A stretch of DNA of 28,168 bases, from assembly GCA_910587325.1 (NCBI GenBank), contig CAJUKB010000018.1, forward strand, positions 1-28,168. The letters are read 5' to 3'. This document shows, piece by piece, positions 1 to 7,028 of the stretch. The position numbers and the translations under genes were made by a program. Positions within the stretch are counted from its first letter, which is position 1. Every line of letters starts with the position of its first letter. The notes beneath the pieces were generated by a model that saw only the letters and a program-made list of their open reading frames with translations, ran no database searches and had not been told where the DNA came from. This DNA is from an uncultured Bacilli bacterium. GTDB lineage: Bacteria > Bacillota_I > Bacilli_A > RF39 > UBA660.

Positions 1-27
1 TTAGATAATTTTAGCATTTTTTCTTCT

Positions 28-183
28 TTAATTTAATTTCGCAAGATGTCTAATATAATTTAATAAATTTTTTGAATTTAAATTTGTAAGTTTCATTTCT
101 TGTGTACAATTATTGATATTAAAAGCTTGTATTGTATTGGTCGCTAAGCAAATTAAAAAGAAAGTTGTTATTAATTTTTTCAT
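28..183 (-). CDS. Small secreted peptide, 51 aa, unknown function
   Basis: The ATG at 183 follows an AGGTGAT ribosome site six bases upstream and opens a 51-codon frame. The product starts with MKKLITTFFLICLATNTIQA, a plausible signal peptide (two Lys, hydrophobic core, small residues before a possible AQ/QAF cleavage site). Only about 30 residues with one Cys remain after it. It is the last gene after the muramidase and the 170-residue gene on the same strand, with a 61-base gap. It could be a genuine small exported peptide or the stub of a longer secreted protein. No family is recognised. Confidence 0.5.
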   Translation of the reverse strand: MKKLITTFFLICLATNTIQAFNINNCTQEMKLTNLNSKNLLNYIRHLAKLN

Positions 184-244
184 GATAATCACCTATTTTT
201 AGTTTGGAAAGTATTTAAGAATTAAAACAAAAAAAAAGAAGAAT

Positions 245-757
245 TTATTCTCCATTTTTTGGTATTTTTTTTAAAGATAATTCTTGTTCTTGATATAGAT
301 TAATAAAAAATTCCCAAATAGCGTTAAATTTTAATAAAGGACTAGTTTTTTTATTAACTTCATAACGTATAAATTTTCCATCTTCAAAAGTAATACAAGG
401 TCTATTTATATATTCTTCATTTTCACTATAAATTCCTTCAAGGGGACAATCTAATAGATTTTCAATTGCCTTCATTATATAAGAGGTTAAATGTCCTACA
501 ACTTCTTTGTCATTAGAATTTTGTTCATAAATGTTTCGAACCAACGCAATAACATCTTCTTTAACAAATAAAACATTTGTTTTCTCTATTTTTAAACGTT
601 CCAAAAGATAATTTGTAAATTCTTCTACTATAATTTGTTTTTGTGTACTTTTTTCTAAAATTTCGCTAAAATTTCTATTTTCCAATTTTTCACACATACA
701 AATGTCAATATCATTGGTTACACATAAAAGAGATTTAAAGAAAGCTTCATAATTCAT
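245..757 (-). CDS. Hypothetical protein, 170 aa
   Basis: The frame opens with ATG after an AAGGA ribosome site. The product is soluble, acidic and mostly helical in composition, with no signal peptide, no membrane segment and a pair of Cys residues near the N terminus (ICMCEK). The C-terminal third contains an aromatic-rich stretch (AIWEFFINLYQEQE). It starts 25 bases after the GH25 muramidase stop, so the two are probably co-transcribed. No family is recognised and no function is proposed. Confidence 0.7.
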   Translation of the reverse strand: MNYEAFFKSLLCVTNDIDICMCEKLENRNFSEILEKSTQKQIIVEEFTNYLLERLKIEKTNVLFVKEDVIALVRNIYEQNSNDKEVVGHLTSYIMKAIENLLDCPLEGIYSENEEYINRPCITFEDGKFIRYEVNKKTSPLLKFNAIWEFFINLYQEQELSLKKIPKNGE

Positions 758-782
758 TTTACAACATTCCTTTTCTTTTTAT

Positions 783-1997
783 TTAGTTTAAATACATAAT
801 GTCGATATCTACTGCACCTTTAATACCATCTATTTTGCCATCACTACATAGTTGCCAATATTTATAATCACCTTTGTAATTGGTTTTATCTACATAATGA
901 GCAAGCCATGTATCGTATTTAGAAGGAAACCATAATCTTTCTAAATAATTTTTACTACTATATAAAAGTCCTTCGTAACCGGCATCACTTACAGTATTTA
1001 GAAATGTTTCTGCCATATTGGTTAGTCCAAAAAAACTTAAATTATAATCATTAAAACTACTCCAATTTTCCCAATCATAGGCAATTGGAAGTGTTACATT
1101 ATAATCCTTAATATGCTCCATTACCCACTTTGCTTCTTCTCTTGCTTTTTCATTAGAATTTGCATACGAGTAAAAATAAATCCCTACATCTATATTTCTT
1201 TTATTAGCTTCTGTTATATTTCTTTCAAAATAATCATCAACAAAGTATTCGCCATCACGACCTCTCGTTCCACCAACACGAATCATTACAAATTCAACCC
1301 CAGCATTTTGTATTGCATCAAAATCAATTTCTCCTTGCCAACTTGAGACATCAATTCCAATACGAGTTTTCTCTGTTTTATACGAACTTATAACATCATT
1401 AAAATCTGTGTAACTTGGAGTACTAGTAGAAGTTGTATTATTCTTTTTTGGTTCTACAACATTCAAATTAAATGCTTGCTCTGTAACGTTTCCACTTTCG
1501 TCTTCTGCTTTGAAAGTAAGTGGATAAGTTCCTACAGTATTATAATCATACTCTCCTTCTATATAACAATTAGGATGACTATCGGCGTTATCTCCACATA
1601 AGATTTTACTCGCTAAATTGATATTTTGGCCTTTTGTAATGGTATAACTTCCGCTTAGCCATATAACAGGAGATACTTTATCAACAATTTCTACATCATA
1701 AGAATATTTTACCTTGATGTTATCATCGTTTATAAAGTTGAAAGACACGTTTTTTACACCTAAACTCGTGGTCTCTATTTCATAATCGTCTAGAATAGTA
1801 CCATTAATACTTGTAATAAAATCGGAGACTTTCCTCTGTTCTGCAAAAGGAATCGTTAAATCCTCTACTAAAGTCACTTCTATTTTAGCCGTTTTCACAC
1901 GTATATATTGTACTAAAGATACTACCCCTATTACCACAGCTATTGCTATAAAAATAGAAAGGATTACAATTAAAATTCTTTTGGTATTCTTTTTCAT
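783..1997 (-). CDS. Membrane-anchored GH25 muramidase (lysozyme) with Ig-like domain
   Basis: The predicted enzyme hydrolyses the MurNAc-GlcNAc bond of peptidoglycan outside the membrane. Residues about 8-30 form a single hydrophobic segment after a KKNTKR start, giving an N-in anchor or uncleaved signal. Residues about 40-185 look like Ig-fold modules; the second (SGSYTITKGQNINLASKI to EDESGNVTEQAFNLNVVE) resembles the DUF5011/HYR-like fold common in Gram-positive surface proteins. A Ser/Thr linker follows. The GH25 domain runs from RIGIDVSSWQGEIDF to the end. It shows the family signatures GIDVSSWQG, YDWEN (the catalytic acidic pair) and DIDIMY. It is likely involved in wall remodelling. 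Its ATG has only a weak ribosome site. Confidence 0.92.
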   Translation of the reverse strand: MKKNTKRILIVILSIFIAIAVVIGVVSLVQYIRVKTAKIEVTLVEDLTIPFAEQRKVSDFITSINGTILDDYEIETTSLGVKNVSFNFINDDNIKVKYSYDVEIVDKVSPVIWLSGSYTITKGQNINLASKILCGDNADSHPNCYIEGEYDYNTVGTYPLTFKAEDESGNVTEQAFNLNVVEPKKNNTTSTSTPSYTDFNDVISSYKTEKTRIGIDVSSWQGEIDFDAIQNAGVEFVMIRVGGTRGRDGEYFVDDYFERNITEANKRNIDVGIYFYSYANSNEKAREEAKWVMEHIKDYNVTLPIAYDWENWSSFNDYNLSFFGLTNMAETFLNTVSDAGYEGLLYSSKNYLERLWFPSKYDTWLAHYVDKTNYKGDYKYWQLCSDGKIDGIKGAVDIDIMYLN

Positions 1998-2032
1998 AAC
2001 AAACTCACTTCACTTCTAATTTAAGTATACTA

Positions 2033-2581
2033 CTAAAAACGGAATAGATACTTAAACAAAACTTGATATACTTCTGGTCTATCCACAATTTCTTTTTGTG
2101 CAATCATTCTTTGTATATCATTTAAATCGACAAATTTTACAGCTTGTACTTCCTCTTCTTGGAAATATAAAGTTTTATCATCTATACCGGTTGTTCTTAA
2201 AATAAAGAAATCATAATATTGTCTTTCAATAAAATCTTCTTTAAAGACTTGTTCTTTACGAAACGAATACATATAACGAAAATCTTTTATTTCTGTTCTG
2301 TATCCTAACATTACACACACTTCTTCATTTATTTCTCTTGCAGCTGCTGACAAAGAATCCTGCCCTGCAGAAATATGTCCTGCAACGGATATGTCCCACA
2401 TACCGGCATTTTTTTCTTTATTTGCACTTCTTTGTTGTAACAAAATTTGATTATTCTCATTGACAATGGCTACTACAATCGCACGATGCCATAATCCTTT
2501 TTTATGTACTTCACTTCTAGGAAGCATTTCTCCAGTTACAACTCCGTTTTCATCTAAAATATCAATTAATTCTTCTTTCAT
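2033..2581 (-). CDS. Nudix hydrolase, IPP isomerase-like/YfcD-type
   Basis: This 182-residue protein has the layout of the IDI-like Nudix group: an EELIDILDENG N-terminal strand, HRAIVVAIVNENNQILLQQRS, then AGHISAGQDSL and REINEE. The Nudix box normally reads G-x5-E-x7-REU-x-EE-x-G-U. Here it is G68-x5-Q74-x7-R82-E83-I-N-E86-E87-V-C89-V. The metal-binding EE and RE are intact, but the first Glu is Gln and the Gly is Cys. Start: ATG after AGAGGAG. The substrate cannot be told from sequence; family members act on diphosphates of nucleosides or isoprenoids. It appears to be a single gene. Confidence 0.85.
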   Translation of the reverse strand: MKEELIDILDENGVVTGEMLPRSEVHKKGLWHRAIVVAIVNENNQILLQQRSANKEKNAGMWDISVAGHISAGQDSLSAAAREINEEVCVMLGYRTEIKDFRYMYSFRKEQVFKEDFIERQYYDFFILRTTGIDDKTLYFQEEEVQAVKFVDLNDIQRMIAQKEIVDRPEVYQVLFKYLFRF

Positions 2582-2631
2582 ATTGCTCCTCTTTTCTAAG
2601 CTAATTCTATTTTACCATAATTTTTATTTTT

Positions 2632-2869
2632 TTATATTCCATCAATACAATTATGATAAATCCATGTTTTAATACTATCCATTTCATTGGTTTCATAATA
2701 TTTGATTAGTTTTGTAAAGTATTCTCCAATCTTTTCAACAGGTACTGCAATAATTCCTTGACCACATCTTATCATCTCTTTATTAGCAATTAAATTAGCA
2801 ACTCTCTTATTTCCATCTAAAAACATTTGACTTCGCTGACACCAACAACAAGTTATCTTCTTTTGTCAT
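2632..2869 (-). pseudogene. Fic-family protein remnant
   Basis: Residues RSQMFLDGNKRVANLIAN match the Fic active-site loop (HPFxDGNxR in classical members; DGNKR is kept), followed by the usual helical C terminus ending WIYHNCIDGI. Fic proteins transfer AMP or similar groups to target proteins. The part that should precede the loop is missing. An upstream ATG at 2869 gives TKEDNLLLLVSAKS in a different frame, so the frame shifts near 2840, and no longer N-terminal domain can be assembled. This is read as a decayed, truncated fic gene. A short functional protein from the internal ATG at 2826 is unlikely because the inhibitory and core helices would be absent. Confidence 0.6.
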
Positions 2870-2967
2870 ATTAATTTATTTTCCATCCTTCGATTTCTCC
2901 AATCTTCATCGTTTTGTTTTTATTATTATAACAACTTTTTTCTGTTTATAGAACAGTTTTTGCCATT

Positions 2968-2990
2968 AAAAAAATGTGCTTATCCACACA
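2968..2990 (-). terminator. Intrinsic terminator after the DUF4097 gene
   Basis: On the minus strand a TGTGT/GCACA stem (one G-U pair, loop GGATAA) begins two bases past the stop codon and is followed by seven T residues. It would end the XRE-DUF4097 transcript. Confidence 0.6.
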
Positions 2991-2991
2991 C

Positions 2992-3810
2992 TTATTTTAC
3001 TCTTATATCACCACTTGTTGTTTCAATCTTTAAAGTCATATTAGCATAACGATTATTGTTTGAAATGTTAATATCACCACTCAAAGTATTTGTTTCTATA
3101 TATAAATCATTACTATCGCCAATTGTAACATCTCCACTTGTAGTGTGAATAGTAGAGTCCATTTCTAGCTCTAACTTTTCAATACGAATATCTCCTGAAA
3201 CGGATTTGGCATTGATACTTGTAAGAACATTGTTAAGTCGCAAGTCTCCACTTGTAGAAGCTACTTCTACACTACTTCCTTTTTCTAAATAAATATCTCC
3301 ACTTACTGATTTTAGCTTCACGTTAGAAACCTCTTCTACTTTGATATCTCCACTTGTAGTTTTAGCATCTACGTTACTATATAAGAAGGATGCAATTTCA
3401 ATGTCTCCTGAAACTGTTTTTAGAACCATATCGACTTTGTTATCACGCGGCATGTAAATCGTAATTTCTTCTTTCCCAAAACAAAATCCAAAGCAAAATT
3501 GATTTCCTGTTCTTCTAATCGATAACGTATCATTTTCGAAAGTACTTTCTATTGTTTCCTTTTCTTTTCCATACGCAACAACACGTAATGTATTATCTTC
3601 TGCTTCTTTTATGCGAATATCAGCAGAAATTACATCTACGTCTATTTTACTAACATTTTCTTCATACACTTCATCTAAAAGTAAAGTGGTTTTGCTATTA
3701 AATACAAAAGAGAAAGTGTTATTATCTACTAATAAAAAAATCATAAATGCTGTAATGAGTAGTGCCATAAAAGCCATAATTACTATTAATACAATCGTAC
3801 TATTTTTCAT
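2992..3810 (-). CDS. DUF4097-type membrane-anchored beta-repeat protein
   Basis: The 272-residue product has one N-terminal membrane segment (about residues 5-28) and an extracytoplasmic right-handed beta-repeat of the DUF4097 type. Eight SGD[IVL] turns occur about every 20 residues, and the residue before SGD almost strictly alternates V/T (VSGD, TSGD, VSGD, TSGD, VSGD, TSGD, LSGD, TSGD). Two Cys sit in an FCFGFCFGKE hairpin at the start of the repeat. DUF4097 proteins often accompany envelope-stress regulators. The start follows AAAGGAGG and overlaps the upstream XRE-membrane gene by 11 bases, which suggests translational coupling and a shared function. No enzymatic motif is visible. Confidence 0.85.
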   Translation of the reverse strand: MKNSTIVLIVIMAFMALLITAFMIFLLVDNNTFSFVFNSKTTLLLDEVYEENVSKIDVDVISADIRIKEAEDNTLRVVAYGKEKETIESTFENDTLSIRRTGNQFCFGFCFGKEEITIYMPRDNKVDMVLKTVSGDIEIASFLYSNVDAKTTSGDIKVEEVSNVKLKSVSGDIYLEKGSSVEVASTSGDLRLNNVLTSINAKSVSGDIRIEKLELEMDSTIHTTSGDVTIGDSNDLYIETNTLSGDINISNNNRYANMTLKIETTSGDIRVK

Positions 3811-4432
3811 TCCTATCCTCCTTTGCGCCTAAAATTAAATGCAGTATTTCAATAATTAGAGCATACACTATCCATAGAAGCCATGTAATATGCCATGCTC
3901 TTGTTAGAAAACTTAAGAATAAATAAATACAGGTAAAGAAGATAGCAATTACTCCATCGTATTTTTCTATTTCTCTTTGTTTTTTCTTTTCTTCCATATC
4001 GTCTTTCTTTGGTACACTTAAAAAATGATAAACCAAAATTACAGTTGCTATTGCACAAATAAATAAGAAAATACTAATCATAACTACCTCATTTAACCAA
4101 GAAAAAGAACTTGCTAAAATAATCCAAATGACTGCTATAAAGTATAAAAACACACTTACACTTACTACCAAAGCCGTTTTCTTTTCATAGCCAATGTCTA
4201 TTGTTTCTTCCTTTTTGACTTCCTTATTATTTTCTATTTTGTTTCCAAATAGTTCTTCAGTTGTAATTCCATAAAGTTCACAAATTGGAATAATCTTATC
4301 AAAATCTGGTTGACTTTGGTTTGTTTCCCACTTTGATATAGTTTGTCTTGTGACATTTAGTTTTTCCGCTGCCTCTTCTTGACTGATTTTTTTTGCTTTT
4401 CTAAGTTCGTATAAACGATTGCCTAAATCCAT
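3800..4432 (-). CDS. XRE-family regulator with C-terminal membrane domain
   Basis: Residues 1-60 are a clear HTH_3 domain (LGNRLYELRKAKKISQEEAA, LNVTRQTISKWETNQSQPD). After a Lys/Glu linker come about four hydrophobic segments: around 85-107, 112-135, 155-172 and 178-197. DNA-binding proteins of this build sit in the membrane and are thought to sense envelope or ligand state. The start is ATG after GAGGAA. It is the first gene of a two-gene unit with the DUF4097 protein, which probably supplies the outside part of the system. It may control its own operon; no operator was identified. Confidence 0.88.
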   Translation of the reverse strand: MDLGNRLYELRKAKKISQEEAAEKLNVTRQTISKWETNQSQPDFDKIIPICELYGITTEELFGNKIENNKEVKKEETIDIGYEKKTALVVSVSVFLYFIAVIWIILASSFSWLNEVVMISIFLFICAIATVILVYHFLSVPKKDDMEEKKKQREIEKYDGVIAIFFTCIYLFLSFLTRAWHITWLLWIVYALIIEILHLILGAKEDRNEK

Positions 4433-4527
4433 ATAAATTCCTCATTTCTGCACTTTATTATAACGTATTTTTTAGTTGCATTCGAGCAATTTCGATTGGA
4501 AATTATAGCAACTTATATTAACATTTT

Positions 4528-5541
4528 TTATTTTTCTTCTTTTAAGATATATTCTTTTACTCCATAATACAAAAGAATATATACTACTTCTGTGAATAGT
4601 TTAGCAACAAAAATAGGAAAATGAATTATTTTTATAAATAGTAACAGCAATAAAGTTTCTATAAAAAGAAGCCCAGATGTTTTAATAAGAAATTGTTTGA
4701 ATACTTTTTCTAAGTCTGTTTTATGTACTCTTTCTTTATTGAAAGTAAATAAAGAACTCATAATCCTTGTGAATAGATTGGTAATGATAATATGTTCTTT
4801 TGCAATATTATTTAAAAATAAAAATAATGCAAAATCTAAAATATAACTCACAAAAGAAATTTTGGAAGTATTCACTTTATTTGTGTTCTCTTTTAACCGT
4901 CCAATTTCGTTTTCAAGTATTTTTTCTTTTTCCTCAAAATTTGGATTCTCTTCTTTTGTTAAATCTACTTCTTTTATTTTGACTTTATGAGAAGCACAAG
5001 ATAACAATACATTGGAATCATAATCCTCTTTTTCATCTTTTACAGTAAGTAATAAATCAATAAGGCGATAAGAGAAAGCCCTAAGTGTAGTGGTTGTATT
5101 ATTTAAACTTTCTCCTGAAGAAATACGAAACATTGTTTTGGTAAAGAGATTATTCACTTTGTCTTCCCAATTTATGATTTTCTCTTTTGTCCCTAAGAAA
5201 AATGTATCTTGAGAAATCATACATTCATTACAAAGTCGCATAGCGTCTTCTATAGTATGACTTCCATCACCATTCATTGTTACAATAATTGTATTGCTAT
5301 GATACTTTTCTTTTATATATTTTAAAGCACTTTTAATTGCATTTCCTCTTCCTTGATGGGAAGCTAGAATCATGACTTTGGCATCTAAAGTTAATTTCTG
5401 TAAAAAGCTTTTATCTTTCTCATTGCTTCCATAATATATAACGACATTATGAAAGTTATTTTTCTTTAATTCTTGTAAAAATTTTAATAAATACTCATCT
5501 GTCTCTCGTATAGGAATAAGTGCCACTCTTATTTCATTCAT
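4528..5541 (-). CDS. Family 2 glycosyltransferase fused to a GtrA-like membrane domain
   Basis: The N-terminal half (about residues 1-215) is a GT-A glycosyltransferase: VALIPIRETDEYLLKFLQELKK, an ASHQGRGNAIKSALKY nucleotide-binding stretch typical of dolichyl-phosphate-mannose synthase-like enzymes, and TMNGDGSHTIEDA as the acidic metal site. The C-terminal part has about four membrane segments and FVSYILDFALFLFLNN, resembling GtrA/DPMS_TM domains that handle lipid-linked sugars. A role in making undecaprenyl-phosphate-linked sugars for wall glycosylation is inferred. The ATG at 5541 is chosen because GGGAGG lies seven bases upstream; an in-frame TTG five codons earlier lacks a ribosome site. 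It appears monocistronic. Confidence 0.82.
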   Translation of the reverse strand: MNEIRVALIPIRETDEYLLKFLQELKKNNFHNVVIYYGSNEKDKSFLQKLTLDAKVMILASHQGRGNAIKSALKYIKEKYHSNTIIVTMNGDGSHTIEDAMRLCNECMISQDTFFLGTKEKIINWEDKVNNLFTKTMFRISSGESLNNTTTTLRAFSYRLIDLLLTVKDEKEDYDSNVLLSCASHKVKIKEVDLTKEENPNFEEKEKILENEIGRLKENTNKVNTSKISFVSYILDFALFLFLNNIAKEHIIITNLFTRIMSSLFTFNKERVHKTDLEKVFKQFLIKTSGLLFIETLLLLLFIKIIHFPIFVAKLFTEVVYILLYYGVKEYILKEEK

Positions 5542-5584
5542 GATAATTCCTCCCAATATTATTGTTTTTATGAATAGTACTTTT

Positions 5585-5667
5585 AAAAAATCTCTTTATT
5601 TTTTTGTTTAATTATAAGGTCTAGTTTTTTATCTTTTATTATTTGTAAAAAAATAAAGAGATTTTTT
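5585..5667. repeat. 21-bp perfect inverted repeat with 41-base spacer
   Basis: Positions 5585-5605 and 5647-5667 are exact reverse complements (core TCTCTTTA/TAAAGAGA flanked by A and T runs). A T-run follows the stem on both strands, so the RNA could act as a bidirectional terminator. Equally it could be the ends of a small mobile or MITE-like remnant. It separates the glycosyltransferase gene from a decayed region. Confidence 0.7.
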
Positions 5668-6050
5668 GACCTAATGAAAATAAATACTCTTGTTTTGTAT
5701 TATCATTCACATCAAAAAGACTTTTTGATTGATTACTATTGTTTAAAATCCAAATCTTTATACACATGAAAATTAAGTTGGTATTTCTGAATCGTAATAC
5801 TTTAATTCTATTTTCCTTCCTATAGTGTCCAATTATTTTTAATAGTTTCTGGAAATGCAGGACCTTTTGGTATACCAATAGATACAATTTTTCCACCATT
5901 GTTACAAAAAATTAAGTCTCCTTATTTACGTCTTGCAAAGATTCTCAAAAAGATATCGTTTGTCCACTACTGATATATAAAGGAGCCCTTAAACAATTTC
6001 CATTTTTTGTGTTTATAAAATCTACTTAAATTTAAAAACCAATATTTCAT
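5641..6050 (-). pseudogene. Decayed gene of unknown family with in-frame stops
   Basis: An ATG at 6050 has a GAGG ribosome site and, about 60 bases upstream, an extended -10 (TGGTACAAT). The frame reads MKYWFLNLSRFYKHKKWKLF and onward, hits TAG after IYQ, TAA after ARRK and TAG after NNWTL. Between these stops the peptide stays protein-like (WTNDIFLRIFARRK; CNNGGKIVSIGIPKGPAFPE). Protein-like stretches continue in other frames toward 5641 (SLFDVNDNTKQEYLFSLGQ). Three different nonsense points argue for decay rather than readthrough. No family is assigned; the GGKIVSIGIP segment faintly recalls a Rossmann-type strand-turn but is too short to use. Confidence 0.45.
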
Positions 6051-6179
6051 TTTTTCCTCACCATTTTTTCATTTCGCTTTTACTTATCTAAAATCATTGT
6101 ACCAAATTTCTGACAAAAAGTCTTTAGTTATAAAACAAAAATTATTGAAAAATAAAAAGTGTTAGCGGATTAAAAGGTT

Positions 6180-6345
6180 TAAAATTATCTATTTTGCCAA
6201 AGCTGCTGTATTATTAGTGGTTTTTATGCCAATTTGATCGTGCCATAAGCGCACGTTAAATTATAGAGTTTAAAACCCAGCAATCTTGTTGCTTAGAATA
6301 TAAGATTGATATAGGTTTAGGTAGGGAATAGAAACTAGTTATGCT
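6180..6345 (+). other. Hairpin-rich non-coding block, possible ncRNA or mobile-element end
   Basis: This stretch lacks a usable reading frame and is less AT-rich than its surroundings. It contains CGTGC/GCACG (6239-6243 with 6251-6255), GCAAT/GTTGC (6280-6284 with 6288-6292) and an alternative CAATCTT/AAGATTG pairing (6281-6287 with 6302-6308). The mutually exclusive pairings look like a structured RNA. It may also be the end of an IS605/IS1341-type element, since such ends carry similar hairpins. No known RNA family was recognised. The strand is a guess. Confidence 0.3.
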
Positions 6346-6423
6346 TACTTAAAAGAAAAGTATGATGATAACAAACATATTAAGTAGTAAAAAGTTTATA
6401 AACAAGAAAAATATAAACATCCA

Positions 6424-6716
6424 ATGAAAATCAACATTAATATGGCAATAGGTTCTGTAAAAAGATTCTTGTTAAAAATATTGCTAGAAAATGATGAAAA
6501 TAGAAAAACAAAAAAGAAGTTGAATACATTTGTTCAAAATGTAAACCGAAAGAAATGATTCCTACTGAAATTGTAGAAATGCTTGATTGTGCTTATGAAA
6601 TTGGAGTAGATACTTCTATTCCGCCAAGAGGTGTTTCTTTATACGCAACTCGTTTGCTATTTGCAATTTTTATTTTTAACTATTGGTTGAACTTTAAGAT
6701 GAACAAAAGAAGATAA
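6424..6716 (+). pseudogene. Broken reading frame with CxxC motif, unknown
   Basis: From the ATG at 6424 one frame reads INMAIGSVKRFLLKILLEND and NRKTKK. At a poly-A stretch (about 6504-6515) the protein-like reading moves to the next frame: EVEYICSKCKPKEMIPTEIV, then MLDCAYEIGVDTSIPPRGVS, ending NYWLNFKMNKRR and TAA at 6716. The second frame is open for about 70 codons and contains a CSKC pair. There is no good ribosome site for the second part alone. It is most likely a frameshifted small gene, or an assembly error in the A-run. The family is not recognised. Confidence 0.35.
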
Positions 6717-6817
6717 ATTTGATTTTATCCATCTATCTTTTTTTAGTTAATGACATTGAGCTTAGCTAGTGTTTTTTATGAATTGCCCTTAGCAAGTCAT
6801 ACCCTTAAAGATTAATC

Positions 6818-6841
6818 AAAAAAAGTCATATTGTTAATGGC
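6818..6841 (-). terminator. Weak intrinsic terminator after the XRE gene
   Basis: On the minus strand, GCCAT and ATGAC (one mismatch) form a weak stem overlapping the stop codon, followed by seven T residues. Confidence 0.35.
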
Positions 6842-7028
6842 TTTTTTCTTCTATCTTCATTTCATAGTTGCATGCTTCTAATATTTTTAAAAACATTTCT
6901 AGTGTGACTTTTCGTATTCCTGTTTCGTAATGGGCTAGTGTTGAATCTGATATACCTAATATACTCGCTAATTCTTTTTGAGTGTAACCCTTACTTTTTC
7001 TTATCTGTTTTAAATTTATATTATTCAT
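6834..7028 (-). CDS. Small XRE-family HTH regulator
   Basis: This 64-residue protein is almost only an HTH_3 domain: IRKSKGYTQKELASILGISD, then STLAHYETGIRKVTLEMFLK. The helix-turn-helix lies at about residues 17-37. Its ATG overlaps the last eight bases of the surface-protein gene and has no convincing ribosome site, so translation probably depends on ribosomes finishing the upstream gene. It may regulate the surface-protein operon, or be the antitoxin-like half of a lost pair; no toxin gene is adjacent. Confidence 0.85.
   Translation of the reverse strand: MNNINLKQIRKSKGYTQKELASILGISDSTLAHYETGIRKVTLEMFLKILEACNYEMKIEEKSH

Noticed and set aside
5639..5899. 86-residue minus-strand open frame
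   Set aside because: It crosses several frames of a decayed gene; protein-like segments switch frame, so it is treated as part of a pseudogene.
6180..6345. CRISPR array or tRNA
   Set aside because: No regularly spaced direct repeats and no cloverleaf with acceptor and T-loop consensus could be formed.
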